DNA of 26,235 nt from contig CAIYZI010000316.1 of NCBI GenBank assembly GCA_903930665.1, positions 1 through 26,235 of the forward strand. The letters run 5' to 3'. The stretch comes from an uncultured beta proteobacterium. GTDB lineage: Bacteria; Pseudomonadota; Gammaproteobacteria; Burkholderiales; Burkholderiaceae. Each line of letters starts with the position of its first letter. Position 1 is the stretch's first letter. The notes beneath the pieces were generated by a model. The model searched no databases. It was not told the DNA's origin and worked only from the letters and a program-made list of their open reading frames with translations. Shown in pieces: positions 15,988-21,388 of the stretch. The position numbers and the translations under genes are program-made.

Positions 15988-16520
15988 AATAATTCTGCCT
16001 TTCTAGCATCTTTAGCTTTTCCAATCATTTCTACTGCTGTTTTGTCTGATTTAATCTCGTTCCAAGCTTTTGTAAACACATATTTTAAGTCTTCTAGGTC
16101 AGTAGCTTCAGCGATAGCTTCGCACCACTCCTGCGCTTCTTTAGAAAAATCTACAGGCTCTTCGTCAGGCAAATCTTCACCAGCATAAATGTATAGACCA
16201 ATACCAAATAAACTGATAGTCTTAACCAAGCAGCGCATCATTGCTGTATTTACATCCATAGCATTTGGATTAGGGATAGCTTTATTCTGATGGTTTAACA
16301 CAGGCATTTGGCAAGTCATAGATTTACCCATAGCAGTAACAGTACAAAACACCATTACTGATTCATTAAAGTAAACAGGGTCGCCAAAAGTCCAAGTAGC
16401 ACTAGGGTCATTTTGCAACAAAGTATCTACTGCCCAAGTCCAAGATAAATAAGTAAACTTGCCCTTTTTTTCGGTATGCTCGTTTACATTGATAAGTCTT
16501 AATTCGTTAAATGTTTTCAT
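15984..16520 (-). CDS. Sak3/DUF1071 family single-strand annealing protein
   Basis: 178 residues from the ATG at 16520; a GTG one codon earlier is too close to the AAGGA ribosome binding site. Conserved blocks of the DUF1071/Sak3 family are clear: FTYLSWTWAVDTLL (22-35), MTCQMPVLNHQNKAIPNPNA (68-87), DVNTAMMRCLVKTISLFGIG (89-108) and LYIYAGEDLP (109-118). These proteins anneal complementary single strands in phage recombination. Together with the YqaJ exonuclease and the SSB-like protein downstream, it makes a complete two-component recombination module. Confidence 0.88.
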   Translation of the reverse strand: MKTFNELRLINVNEHTEKKGKFTYLSWTWAVDTLLQNDPSATWTFGDPVYFNESVMVFCTVTAMGKSMTCQMPVLNHQNKAIPNPNAMDVNTAMMRCLVKTISLFGIGLYIYAGEDLPDEEPVDFSKEAQEWCEAIAEATDLEDLKYVFTKAWNEIKSDKTAVEMIGKAKDARKAELL

Positions 16521-16539
16521 CACTTTTCCTTAAAATTCG
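16517..16539 (-). repeat. Junction repeat, minus-strand operon, copy 1
   Basis: A 23-base stretch around the annealase start (minus-strand core TTTTAAGGAAAAGTGATGA), holding the end of one gene, a stop codon, a ribosome binding site and the next start. It is identical to 16760-16782. Confidence 0.8.
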
Positions 16540-16763
16540 AGTTTGGCTTGGTTCATCATGTCGCACTGGTTGTTAATAAGCTGTCGAACCAGCCCATCAA
16601 TCATTAGTTGAGCATGAAATTTGTTGTAATCCTTAGATTCAAGGAAATACTTTAAAACGACCAAAGAAGCGAATACTTCGTCAATTTGGTCATACATTTC
16701 ATAGCAGGCAATTTCAGCATTGCTTAATTTAGCCACTTCGAGGTTTTCTTCTTTAACAGTCAT
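16530..16763 (-). CDS. Hypothetical helical protein
   Basis: 77 residues from the ATG at 16763. The DNA around its start is the same 23-base sequence found around the start of the annealase. The protein is helical and acidic (AKLSNAEIACYEMYDQIDEV, then FHAQLMIDGLVRQLINNQ). It ends in KLEF, like the upstream protein that ends NEF, because of the shared repeat. No domain recognised. Confidence 0.55.
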   Translation of the reverse strand: MTVKEENLEVAKLSNAEIACYEMYDQIDEVFASLVVLKYFLESKDYNKFHAQLMIDGLVRQLINNQCDMMNQAKLEF

Positions 16764-16782
16764 CACTTTTCCTTAAAATTCG
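16760..16782 (-). repeat. Junction repeat, minus-strand operon, copy 2
   Basis: Identical to 16517-16539, at the boundary before the 77-residue gene. Because of it, both upstream proteins end in Glu-Phe, or nearly so. Confidence 0.8.
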
Positions 16783-17060
16783 TTTTCAGCAACTTGCATT
16801 GCTAGTTTTTCCATGTAATCGCAAGACATAGCGATTATTTTGCGACCCAAGGCTTCGTAATCGCCTGAATCAATAACATCTTGCAAAGATTTAGCGGAGT
16901 CTTTATCTAACTCTGACAAAGTTTCAGCGATAGCCATTGATGTGCGGTAATCGTATTCGCCACCGACTTTCATAAGCTCCCAAGCACGACCTTCAATTTC
17001 GTAAGAACGGTCATCGTAATCTTCAGGCTCGTAATACGCATCGTGTTTAGACATACCCAT
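16773..17060 (-). CDS. Hypothetical acidic protein
   Basis: 96 residues from the ATG at 17060, chosen because GGAGG lies nine bases upstream. A longer open frame would read through the tiny membrane gene upstream. The protein has a tyrosine- and aspartate-rich N-terminus (HDAYYEPEDYDDRSYEIEG) and a helical remainder (SMAIAETLSELDKDSAKSL). No recognised domain. Early position in the leftward operon suggests a regulatory or host-takeover role, but that is guesswork. Confidence 0.55.
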   Translation of the reverse strand: MGMSKHDAYYEPEDYDDRSYEIEGRAWELMKVGGEYDYRTSMAIAETLSELDKDSAKSLQDVIDSGDYEALGRKIIAMSCDYMEKLAMQVAENEF

Positions 17061-17062
17061 AA

Positions 17063-17146
17063 TTAAAATCCTCCATAAATAAACATAGCAGCAAACAAAA
17101 CACCTAAAAGAATTACACCGACCCAATCAATAATTTTGGAAATCAT
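17063..17146 (-). CDS. Tiny single-helix membrane protein
   Basis: 27 residues: MISKIIDWVGVILLGVLFAA followed by MFIYGGF. The ATG at 17146 overlaps the upstream stop as ATGA and has AAGGAG eight bases upstream. Its own last codons contain the GGAGG of the next gene. It is almost all one membrane helix. The start signals and tight packing support it despite its size. Function unknown. Confidence 0.55.
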   Translation of the reverse strand: MISKIIDWVGVILLGVLFAAMFIYGGF

Positions 17147-17337
17147 GCTGTAACTCCTTTGTGAAGTTCAACAGCAGCATTGATAGCAGCTTGGCGAGTT
17201 GGGGCGAAATCTAGATTGATACCTTTTTGGGCGATTCGCCAAGTACCACGGAAACCTTTGGCTACATAGTAGGTTTCGTTTTCGTTTGAACCGAGGACTA
17301 CACGGTAAACATTAGAAGCGATTTTATTTATTAACAT
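17143..17337 (-). CDS. First gene of leftward operon, hypothetical
   Basis: 64 residues from the ATG at 17337, preceded by AAAGGA with six bases between. An ATG 15 bases further upstream has no ribosome binding site. The sequence is a small beta/alpha protein (ASNVYRVVLGSNENETYYVA, then RGTWRIAQKGINLDFAPT), ending in a helix (RQAAINAAVELHKG). No known domain. Being first behind the leftward promoter, it should be the earliest and most abundantly made product of the operon. Confidence 0.6.
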   Translation of the reverse strand: MLINKIASNVYRVVLGSNENETYYVAKGFRGTWRIAQKGINLDFAPTRQAAINAAVELHKGVTA

Positions 17338-17373
17338 TTCAATTCCTTTCATCAATTTAACAACCTAGACCCT

Positions 17374-17402
17374 ACTATAAAGCAACTTTTTAGATAAGTA
17401 AA
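17374..17402 (-). promoter_or_regulatory. Leftward promoter for recombination operon
   Basis: On the minus strand there is TTTACT (17402-17397), a 17-base spacer and TATAGT (17379-17374). The -10 matches the sigma-70 consensus at five of six bases, the -35 at four of six. It lies 37 bases upstream of the first start at 17337. Confidence 0.65.
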
Positions 17403-17410
17403 GGACTTTC

Positions 17411-17426
17411 TGTAAAAATATTTACA
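17411..17426. promoter_or_regulatory. Candidate operator between divergent promoters
   Basis: TGTAAA-AATA-TTTACA is a perfect 6-base dyad with a 4-base spacer. It sits midway between the two divergent -35 elements, 8 bases from the leftward and 9 from the rightward one. The Cro/YdaS-like gene starts 58 bases to the right and is the obvious candidate to bind here, as a switch between leftward and rightward transcription. Binding is inferred from position and symmetry only. Confidence 0.5.
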
Positions 17427-17435
17427 TTTATTTTC

Positions 17436-17465
17436 TTTACTTTTTCCGTTCTTTAGGTTTAACAT
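17436..17465 (+). promoter_or_regulatory. Weak rightward promoter candidate
   Basis: TTTACT (17436-17441) is followed after 18 bases by TAACAT (17460-17465), each four of six to consensus. The -35 hexamer is identical to that of the leftward promoter. The leader would be short, with AGGAGGT at 17473-17479 before the ATG at 17485. Weak alone, but its mirror placement around the dyad supports it. Confidence 0.35.
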
Positions 17466-17484
17466 TCCGTCTAGGAGGTAGTTT

Positions 17485-17697
17485 ATGAAAATGATTGATT
17501 TAAAAATTGAGGACTTAATTAAGCTGGAGTTCGGTACTTTAAAGGCTTTTGCAAAAGCTATAAATGTTACTGAAACTAGCGTACAGCGTTGGAATAGGGA
17601 AGGCTATCCTATTGGTCGTTTAAAGCAAATTGAGGAACTTACGGAAGGCAAAATTACTAGGCAAATTCTTAGACCTGACTTATTCGTAAAGGGCTGA
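17485..17697 (+). CDS. Cro/YdaS-like HTH transcriptional regulator
   Basis: 70 residues with a strong AGGAGGT five bases before the ATG. The helix-turn-helix reads LKAFAKAINVTETSVQRWNR (residues 19-38). The end, RLKQIEELTEGKITRQILRP then DLF, is the usual finish of Cro/YdaS-type phage regulators. It faces the divergent operon across a promoter region containing a perfect dyad. It probably represses one or both promoters. The protein is far too small to be a CI repressor with a cleavage domain. Confidence 0.8.
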   Translation: MKMIDLKIEDLIKLEFGTLKAFAKAINVTETSVQRWNREGYPIGRLKQIEELTEGKITRQILRPDLFVKG

Positions 17698-17698
17698 A

Positions 17699-18511
17699 AT
17701 GCACTATTACCAACATCATATCGGCGATTTTATTAAAGATACTAGCTATCTTACTAATGAAGAAGTCGGAATTTATATGAAGCTTATTTGGCTTTATTAC
17801 GATACCGAACAGCCTTTAGTAGATGACATTAGATTGTTGTTAATTAAGCTAAATTGTAGGGATAAAAAAGATGAAGTTTTAAACATTCTTCATTTATTTT
17901 TCGTTTTTGATGATGAAAATAGCCTTTGGCGACATACTCGTTGCGATAAAGAAATAGCCGAATACCATGGTTACATAGAGTCTAAATCAAAGGCTGGCAA
18001 AGCATCTGCTGAACGGAGAGCCATCATAAAAGCTACATCTGTTGAACATGTGTTAAACACTAGTAATACAGATGAGTTACTAACTACTAACCGTAAACCG
18101 ATAACCAATAAACCAATAAAAGACATTGCGCCTGTCGGCTTTGATTTATTTTGGGATTTATATGATAAAAAAAGGGGTAGACCAAAAGCGATAAAGGAAT
18201 GGCTTAAAGCAAAAATTGACGATAATTTGTTGCAAACCGTTTTAAATCAAGCGCAAAAATATTCAGCTTTTACAGAAAAGCAATTCCGTAAAGACCCTGA
18301 ACGCTGGATTAAGGGTAGACATTGGGAAGATGAGGTTATCGTTTTTGAAAAATTAGATAAGCCGAAAGAATTGCCTTTGGGTACTGATCAACAAATTGAG
18401 GCTGCTTACAGGGCTGAGTGTGGTGACCCTGCCAAGTCTAGGTTTAACTCGTATTTTGAAATGAAAAATTTTGTGATAGCCCAGCGTGAAAAACGAAAAC
18501 TGGTCGCATAG
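17699..18511 (+). CDS. DUF1376 replication initiation-type protein
   Basis: 270 residues; ATG one base after the regulator stop, with AAAGGG just upstream. Residues 1-105 match DUF1376 (YYQHHIGDFIKDTSYLTNEE, VGIYMKLIWLYYD, then KAGKASAERR). This domain is common in phage replication initiators such as YdaU-like proteins. The C-terminal part (FDLFWDLYDKKRGRPKAIKE, then KDPERWIKGRHWEDE) resembles the helicase-loader-interacting end of phage O-type proteins. No helicase or polymerase is in the window, so the phage probably relies on host enzymes or carries them elsewhere. Confidence 0.8.
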   Translation: MHYYQHHIGDFIKDTSYLTNEEVGIYMKLIWLYYDTEQPLVDDIRLLLIKLNCRDKKDEVLNILHLFFVFDDENSLWRHTRCDKEIAEYHGYIESKSKAGKASAERRAIIKATSVEHVLNTSNTDELLTTNRKPITNKPIKDIAPVGFDLFWDLYDKKRGRPKAIKEWLKAKIDDNLLQTVLNQAQKYSAFTEKQFRKDPERWIKGRHWEDEVIVFEKLDKPKELPLGTDQQIEAAYRAECGDPAKSRFNSYFEMKNFVIAQREKRKLVA

Positions 18512-18698
18512 CGAGGAATACAGGCATCAATGCGATGTTCGGTATGCATTAAAAGCTCGTAAAGAGCATGGTTTACAAGGTTTTAGGAAGTGGGTAGCAG
18601 AAACAGGTCTTTTCAAAAGATGGTATTTAATCGAAAAAGATTTTAATGACCAATGGAGAAAAGGTAATCGTGGGAATACAAATGATTGGAGAAAGTGA
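18486..18698 (+). CDS. DUF7696-like small protein
   Basis: 70 residues from a GTG start at 18486 inside the end of the replication gene. There is no ATG alternative near the conserved part. The pattern SEEYRHQCDVRYALKARKEH, then GFRKWVAET, and the ending QWRKGNRGNTNDWR match a small family that follows phage replication genes (I recall it as DUF7696). Basic and tryptophan-rich, so nucleic acid binding is possible. Function unknown. Confidence 0.65.
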   Translation: MKNENWSHSEEYRHQCDVRYALKARKEHGLQGFRKWVAETGLFKRWYLIEKDFNDQWRKGNRGNTNDWRK

Positions 18699-19030
18699 TG
18701 AACTTAGAACAGTTGAATGAAAATCGTATCGAACAAGCTTTAATGCGTTTAGCAAATAGCGATGAAGAGCATGCTGCGTGGGCAGGGCAAGTTAAATACC
18801 TCGAGGAAGGCTTAAAACAAGCTGAGGCGCATGCGTTTCTGTTAGCCGATGGTACGGTAGCCGAACGCAACGCAAAGGCTAAATCAAGCGATAAATACGC
18901 TGAAGCAGTATTGGCTTGGACTAATGCTTACAAACGATTTAAAAAAATAGATAACGAAAGAAACCACGAAATGCGAATTATTGATATTTGGCGCACTTTA
19001 TCAAGCAATCGTAGACAAGGGAATATGTAA
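18698..19030 (+). CDS. Small coiled-coil phage protein
   Basis: 110 residues from the ATG at 18698, which overlaps the previous stop (TGATG) and has GGAG seven bases upstream. A TTG four codons earlier is less likely. It is helical throughout: RIEQALMRLANSDEEHAAWA, VKYLEEGLKQAEAHAFL, GTVAERNAKAKSSDKYAEAV, ending with IDIWRTLSSNRRQGNM. This pattern recurs in early operons of many phages. The role is not known to me. Confidence 0.65.
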   Translation: MNLEQLNENRIEQALMRLANSDEEHAAWAGQVKYLEEGLKQAEAHAFLLADGTVAERNAKAKSSDKYAEAVLAWTNAYKRFKKIDNERNHEMRIIDIWRTLSSNRRQGNM

Positions 19031-19449
19031 TGAACGCAAATGAACTAGCTGACATTTTATTAAAGGTATGTAGACCAAATCCTTATGTCACTTTATCGGC
19101 CACCATGCTTCGCCAGCAACAAGCTGAAATAGAGGCATTGAAAAAAGAAGCTGCATTACAAAGGTTATCCGACTTTACGCAAGAAGCTGACAATGAACCA
19201 TTAGCGTGGATAAATAAAGATGATTATCACGGATGGCTTAATTGGGATAAAAACACAAATATGCCAATCAATATTCCACTCTACACCCATCCAGCAAAGA
19301 CACTAACAGAAGTTGAAAGTTATTTATCAAATAACTCAATAAAAGAATCTGTAATTAACTGTTGTGGTGAAGATGCATATGAAAGTATTGATGATGTTTG
19401 GTGGAGATTGCTTGCCAATGATTTATTAAGAAAGGCACAAGAGAAATGA
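19030..19449 (+). CDS. Hypothetical phage protein with PLYTHP motif
   Basis: 139 residues; the start overlaps the previous stop (TAATG). The N-terminus is helical and includes LRQQQAEIEALKKEA. The middle has EPLAWINKDDYHGWLNWDKN and then INIPLYTHPAK, a pattern often seen in small phage early proteins. The last residues, RKAQEK, are encoded by a 23-base repeat that also ends the next gene. Confidence 0.6.
   Translation: MNANELADILLKVCRPNPYVTLSATMLRQQQAEIEALKKEAALQRLSDFTQEADNEPLAWINKDDYHGWLNWDKNTNMPINIPLYTHPAKTLTEVESYLSNNSIKESVINCCGEDAYESIDDVWWRLLANDLLRKAQEK
19427..19449 (+). repeat. Gene-junction repeat, copy 1
   Basis: A 23-base sequence (TAAGAAAGGCAC followed by AAGAGAAATGA) encodes the end of one protein, a ribosome binding site and the start codon of the next. 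It is identical to 19660-19682. Its last 14 bases also occur at 19740-19753. Confidence 0.8.
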
Positions 19450-19682
19450 CTGGAATAATTAACAATCAATCAAATATTGGTATTTCAAACCCAACTATTG
19501 TCGGTAATATCATTGCAGAATCTGTAATGAAAGTAGTTGTAAAAGCACTTAATATGTATTGCCCACCAAGCGAATATGCAAAAGCAAGGGCTTTATTAGA
19601 AAAGGATTTGCTTGAATTTTTAGAAAATTGTGGTTACTTAGAAGTTGAAATTGATTCACTAAGAAAGGCACAAGAGAAATGA
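19446..19682 (+). CDS. Hypothetical protein ending in the repeat-encoded RKAQEK tail
   Basis: 78 residues, ATGA overlap at the start. The N-terminal part is Asn/Ile-rich (IINNQSNIGISNPTIVGNII), and the rest is helical (VMKVVVKALNMYCPPSEYAK, LLEKDLLEFLENCGYLE). The last residues SLRKAQEK repeat the end of the preceding protein because both genes end in the same repeat. No known domain. Confidence 0.55.
   Translation: MTGIINNQSNIGISNPTIVGNIIAESVMKVVVKALNMYCPPSEYAKARALLEKDLLEFLENCGYLEVEIDSLRKAQEK
19660..19682 (+). repeat. Gene-junction repeat, copy 2
   Basis: Identical 23-base copy of 19427-19449 at the next gene boundary. The homology extends to the right. The stretch 19669-19694 matches 19740-19765 with one mismatch, so both following reading frames begin MN-K/E-PM. 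Confidence 0.8.
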
Positions 19683-19753
19683 ATAAACCAATGACAAGAA
19701 AACAATGGTTAGTTTGGATTAAAAAAGCATGGAAAAAAACACAAGAGAAATGA
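19679..19753 (+). CDS. Tiny basic peptide gene
   Basis: 24 residues: MNKPMTRKQWLVWIKKAWKK then TQEK. It starts in junction repeat copy 2 and ends in copy 3, with ATGA overlaps at both ends. It is strongly basic and amphipathic. It could be a short real peptide or the shrunken remnant of a deleted gene, kept because it preserves translational coupling. Confidence 0.45.
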   Translation: MNKPMTRKQWLVWIKKAWKKTQEK

Positions 19754-19765
19754 ATGAACCAATGA
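19740..19765 (+). repeat. Gene-junction repeat, copy 3
   Basis: Contains CACAAGAGAAATGA. It matches 19669-19694 over 26 bases with one mismatch, again spanning a stop codon, ribosome binding site and start codon. Confidence 0.7.
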
Positions 19766-19893
19766 AATTATCTGAAATTGCTAAAAATGAAGGTGTAAGC
19801 CATCAAATGATTGCAATTATTTTAAATAGAGCATTAATTAAATTTAAAAAAGCCTTAGAAGCAAAGGGCTACAAATTAGAGGATTTGTTATGA
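19750..19893 (+). CDS. Miniature sigma-region-4-like HTH protein
   Basis: 47 residues, ATGA overlaps on both sides. The core MKLSEIAKNEGVSHQMIAII, LNRALIKFKKALEAKG follows the pattern of sigma-70 region 4.2: L-x-E-I-A, then E-G-V-S in the turn, a recognition helix, and A-L-x-K-F-K-K. It is short enough to be only the DNA-binding hairpin plus a tail (YKLEDLL). It may modulate promoter recognition or act as a small transcription factor. The resemblance is clear by eye; the function is inference. Confidence 0.6.
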   Translation: MNEPMKLSEIAKNEGVSHQMIAIILNRALIKFKKALEAKGYKLEDLL

Positions 19894-20045
19894 AAGATTA
19901 TTCTGTTCCGTATTTAGCAGCCAAAAAACTATTAGATGCTTATTACAAAGCTTGTATTTTGCAAGATAAACCCTTGGCTTACGAAATTGCAAACGACCTT
20001 GTAGAAGTCGTTTTAAAGCTAGAAGACATAGCTTATGCAAATTAA
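19890..20045 (+). CDS. Small helical protein
   Basis: 51 residues starting with an ATGA overlap and ending 11 bases inside the next gene. It is all helix: YLAAKKLLDAYYKACILQ, then AYEIANDLVEVVLKLEDIAY. No known domain. Tight packing on both sides supports it. Confidence 0.55.
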   Translation: MKDYSVPYLAAKKLLDAYYKACILQDKPLAYEIANDLVEVVLKLEDIAYAN

Positions 20046-20463
20046 AAAATTTGACCAATCATTACATGACAAATACGATTCTCCAGCTCGGAGGGCTGTA
20101 TCCGAATGGATGAATATGAAATGGGGGGTTGAATGTAAAGACAATCCTGACATTTATGGTACAGATTTAATCGTTTATAAAAACGGTGTTCAAGTTGGTT
20201 ATGCCGAAGTGGAGGTAAGAGTTTGGACACCGTATTGCCCTTTTTCTACTATTCATGTTCCTGCTCGTAAAAAACACATGCTAGAAGTCGAAAAAACATT
20301 ATTTTTTGCGTTAACCCACGATATGAGTCATGCTTATTGGATTAACGGACAAACAGCATTGCTGTTTCCTTTGATTGAATTAAAGGATAATACAAAGCAT
20401 GAAGCGTATTACGATGTTCCGAAAGAACTTTTTAAATATGTTGATTTAGATGAGATGTTTTAA
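20035..20463 (+). CDS. Possible PD-(D/E)XK nuclease-like protein
   Basis: 142 residues, ATG at 20035 overlapping the previous gene by 11 bases. The central part reads YGTDLIVYKNGVQVGYAEVE then VRVW. The Asp followed about 12-15 residues later by a Glu-x-Glu strand resembles the restriction-endonuclease fold, although the usual ExK lysine is not evident. Two nucleases follow directly. The C-terminal half (HVPARKKHMLEVEKTLFFAL) has no motif I know. Treat the nuclease call as tentative. Confidence 0.5.
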   Translation: MQIKKFDQSLHDKYDSPARRAVSEWMNMKWGVECKDNPDIYGTDLIVYKNGVQVGYAEVEVRVWTPYCPFSTIHVPARKKHMLEVEKTLFFALTHDMSHAYWINGQTALLFPLIELKDNTKHEAYYDVPKELFKYVDLDEMF

Positions 20464-20756
20464 TGGCTACTAAAGCTGAAAAGGATGAATATGCTCGCTT
20501 GGCGAGATATGGCTGTATTTTATGCAAACAACAAGATGTTAGAAACCTCGAAGATTCCCCAGTCGAAATGCACCACATCAGAAGATTTGGAGGCAAAAGA
20601 AGCCTTGCGCCTGTCATCCCTCTCTGCGCTTTCCATCACAGGCTTGGAAATTCCTCAGTTCACCAGCTTGGACATAAAGGATTTGAAAAATATTGGGGTT
20701 TCTCTGAAATGGATTTGTTAAATAAATTAAATGACACATTACAAGAAACGAGTTGA
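20463..20756 (+). CDS. Ref-family HNH-type (RecA-dependent) nuclease
   Basis: 97 residues, start overlapping the previous stop (TAATG). C18/C21 (YGCILC), EMHHIRRFGGKR (H37, H38), PVIPLCAFHHRLGN (C55, H58, H59) and SVHQLGHKGFEKYWGF (H71) make the metal-binding HNH core of the Ref family. In phage P1, Ref is a RecA-dependent nuclease that enhances recombination. Here it neighbours a PD-(D/E)XK nuclease, consistent with a DNA processing role. The long N-terminal arm of P1 Ref is missing. Confidence 0.78.
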   Translation: MATKAEKDEYARLARYGCILCKQQDVRNLEDSPVEMHHIRRFGGKRSLAPVIPLCAFHHRLGNSSVHQLGHKGFEKYWGFSEMDLLNKLNDTLQETS

Positions 20757-21018
20757 TGAAAACCAACTTCAAATTAAACATACGCTTATTGCTTTGGGGT
20801 GTAGCGTTTTGGACTTGTCCACTGTTGGCAGGGGTTGTCCTGATTTGCTCGTGGGCTATAAAGGAAAATCGGTGTTGGTAGAGGTTAAATCTAGCGCAAA
20901 AGCCAGTTTTACAGAGCCACAGATCAAATTTATGCAAAATTGGCGAGGTGGAGCAGTAAGCAGGATAGATTGTGTTGATGCCGCAATTCGTTTAATTAAA
21001 ATGCTTGACATGGACTAA
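20731..21018 (+). CDS. VRR-NUC-like PD-(D/E)XK nuclease
   Basis: 95 residues, overlapping the HNH gene by 26 bases. The active-site pattern is intact: GRGCPDLLVGYKGKSVLVEV then K, giving D38, E51 and K53. These are followed by FTEPQIKFMQNWRGG with Q64. This is the compact stand-alone VRR-NUC / resolvase-like form seen in phages, probably a structure-specific nuclease acting on branched DNA. It is the last gene before a new promoter. Confidence 0.8.
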   Translation: MTHYKKRVDENQLQIKHTLIALGCSVLDLSTVGRGCPDLLVGYKGKSVLVEVKSSAKASFTEPQIKFMQNWRGGAVSRIDCVDAAIRLIKMLDMD

Positions 21019-21032
21019 GATTCACCTAAAAT
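21005..21032 (+). promoter_or_regulatory. Strong sigma-70 type promoter candidate
   Basis: TTGACA (21005-21010) matches the -35 consensus fully. After 16 bases, TAAAAT (21027-21032) matches the -10 at five of six. The -35 lies in the last codons of the VRR-NUC gene. It would drive the genes from 21078 onward. Confidence 0.6.
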
Positions 21033-21039
21033 TAAGAAG

Positions 21040-21068
21040 CTGCGCTTTTGCAGTCTTTTTAGCTAAAA
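21040..21068 (+). promoter_or_regulatory. Leader hairpin with T-run, followed by a 12-base palindrome
   Basis: CTGC-gctttt-GCAG (21040-21053) is followed by a T-rich run to 21060, then the palindrome TTTTAGCTAAAA (21057-21068). It starts where transcription from the promoter at 21005 should begin. The stem is only four pairs, so it is at best a weak terminator for the upstream operon or a leader structure. Confidence 0.35.
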
Positions 21069-21077
21069 GGAAACAAA

Positions 21078-21320
21078 ATGGGTAAGATGGATTCTAGCAA
21101 GGGTATTCCTTTGCAAACTGGCGGTAAAATGCCAAAAGGTGCTGATGCTGCTGATACTTCTGGCGAGCGGCATGAAAAATTGCGTGGCGGTGTAGCTATG
21201 GGCAAAGAAGATGCTGTTGGTAAAGACGGTGAATTTAACACTGGTCGTACTGCTGGCACTTGCTATACACACAAGCGTGGTTCATACTACGCTGAAGACC
21301 AGTACGAACGCAAAGAGTAA
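21078..21320 (+). CDS. Hypothetical Gly/Lys-rich protein
   Basis: 80 residues; AAAAGGAAACAAA before the ATG is a good ribosome binding site. The sequence is polar and mostly disordered (MGKMDSSKGIPLQTGGKMPK, then DAVGKDGEFNTGR) with a tyrosine-rich end (CYTHKRGSYYAEDQYERK). No domain recognised. It is the first gene of the transcription unit that leads to the terminases. Confidence 0.6.
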   Translation: MGKMDSSKGIPLQTGGKMPKGADAADTSGERHEKLRGGVAMGKEDAVGKDGEFNTGRTAGTCYTHKRGSYYAEDQYERKE

Positions 21321-21329
21321 TAAAGCGAA

Positions 21330-21358
21330 AAGCCCAAAGATGAACGGTCTATGGGCTT
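21330..21358. terminator. Inverted repeat after 21320, weak terminator candidate
   Basis: AAGCCCA (21330-21336) and TGGGCTT (21352-21358) pair around a 15-base loop. The T-run is on the minus-strand side (TTTTCG), not the plus side. It could be a partial terminator, an RNA stabiliser or a processing site between two co-directional genes. Confidence 0.35.
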
Positions 21359-21388
21359 CTCTAACCAAACAAGTAATCGGAGAACTTG

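Noticed and set aside
17338..17484. Origin of replication with iterons
   Set aside because: The GTAAA/TTTAC repeats are few and arranged as a mirror around promoters, which fits an operator better.
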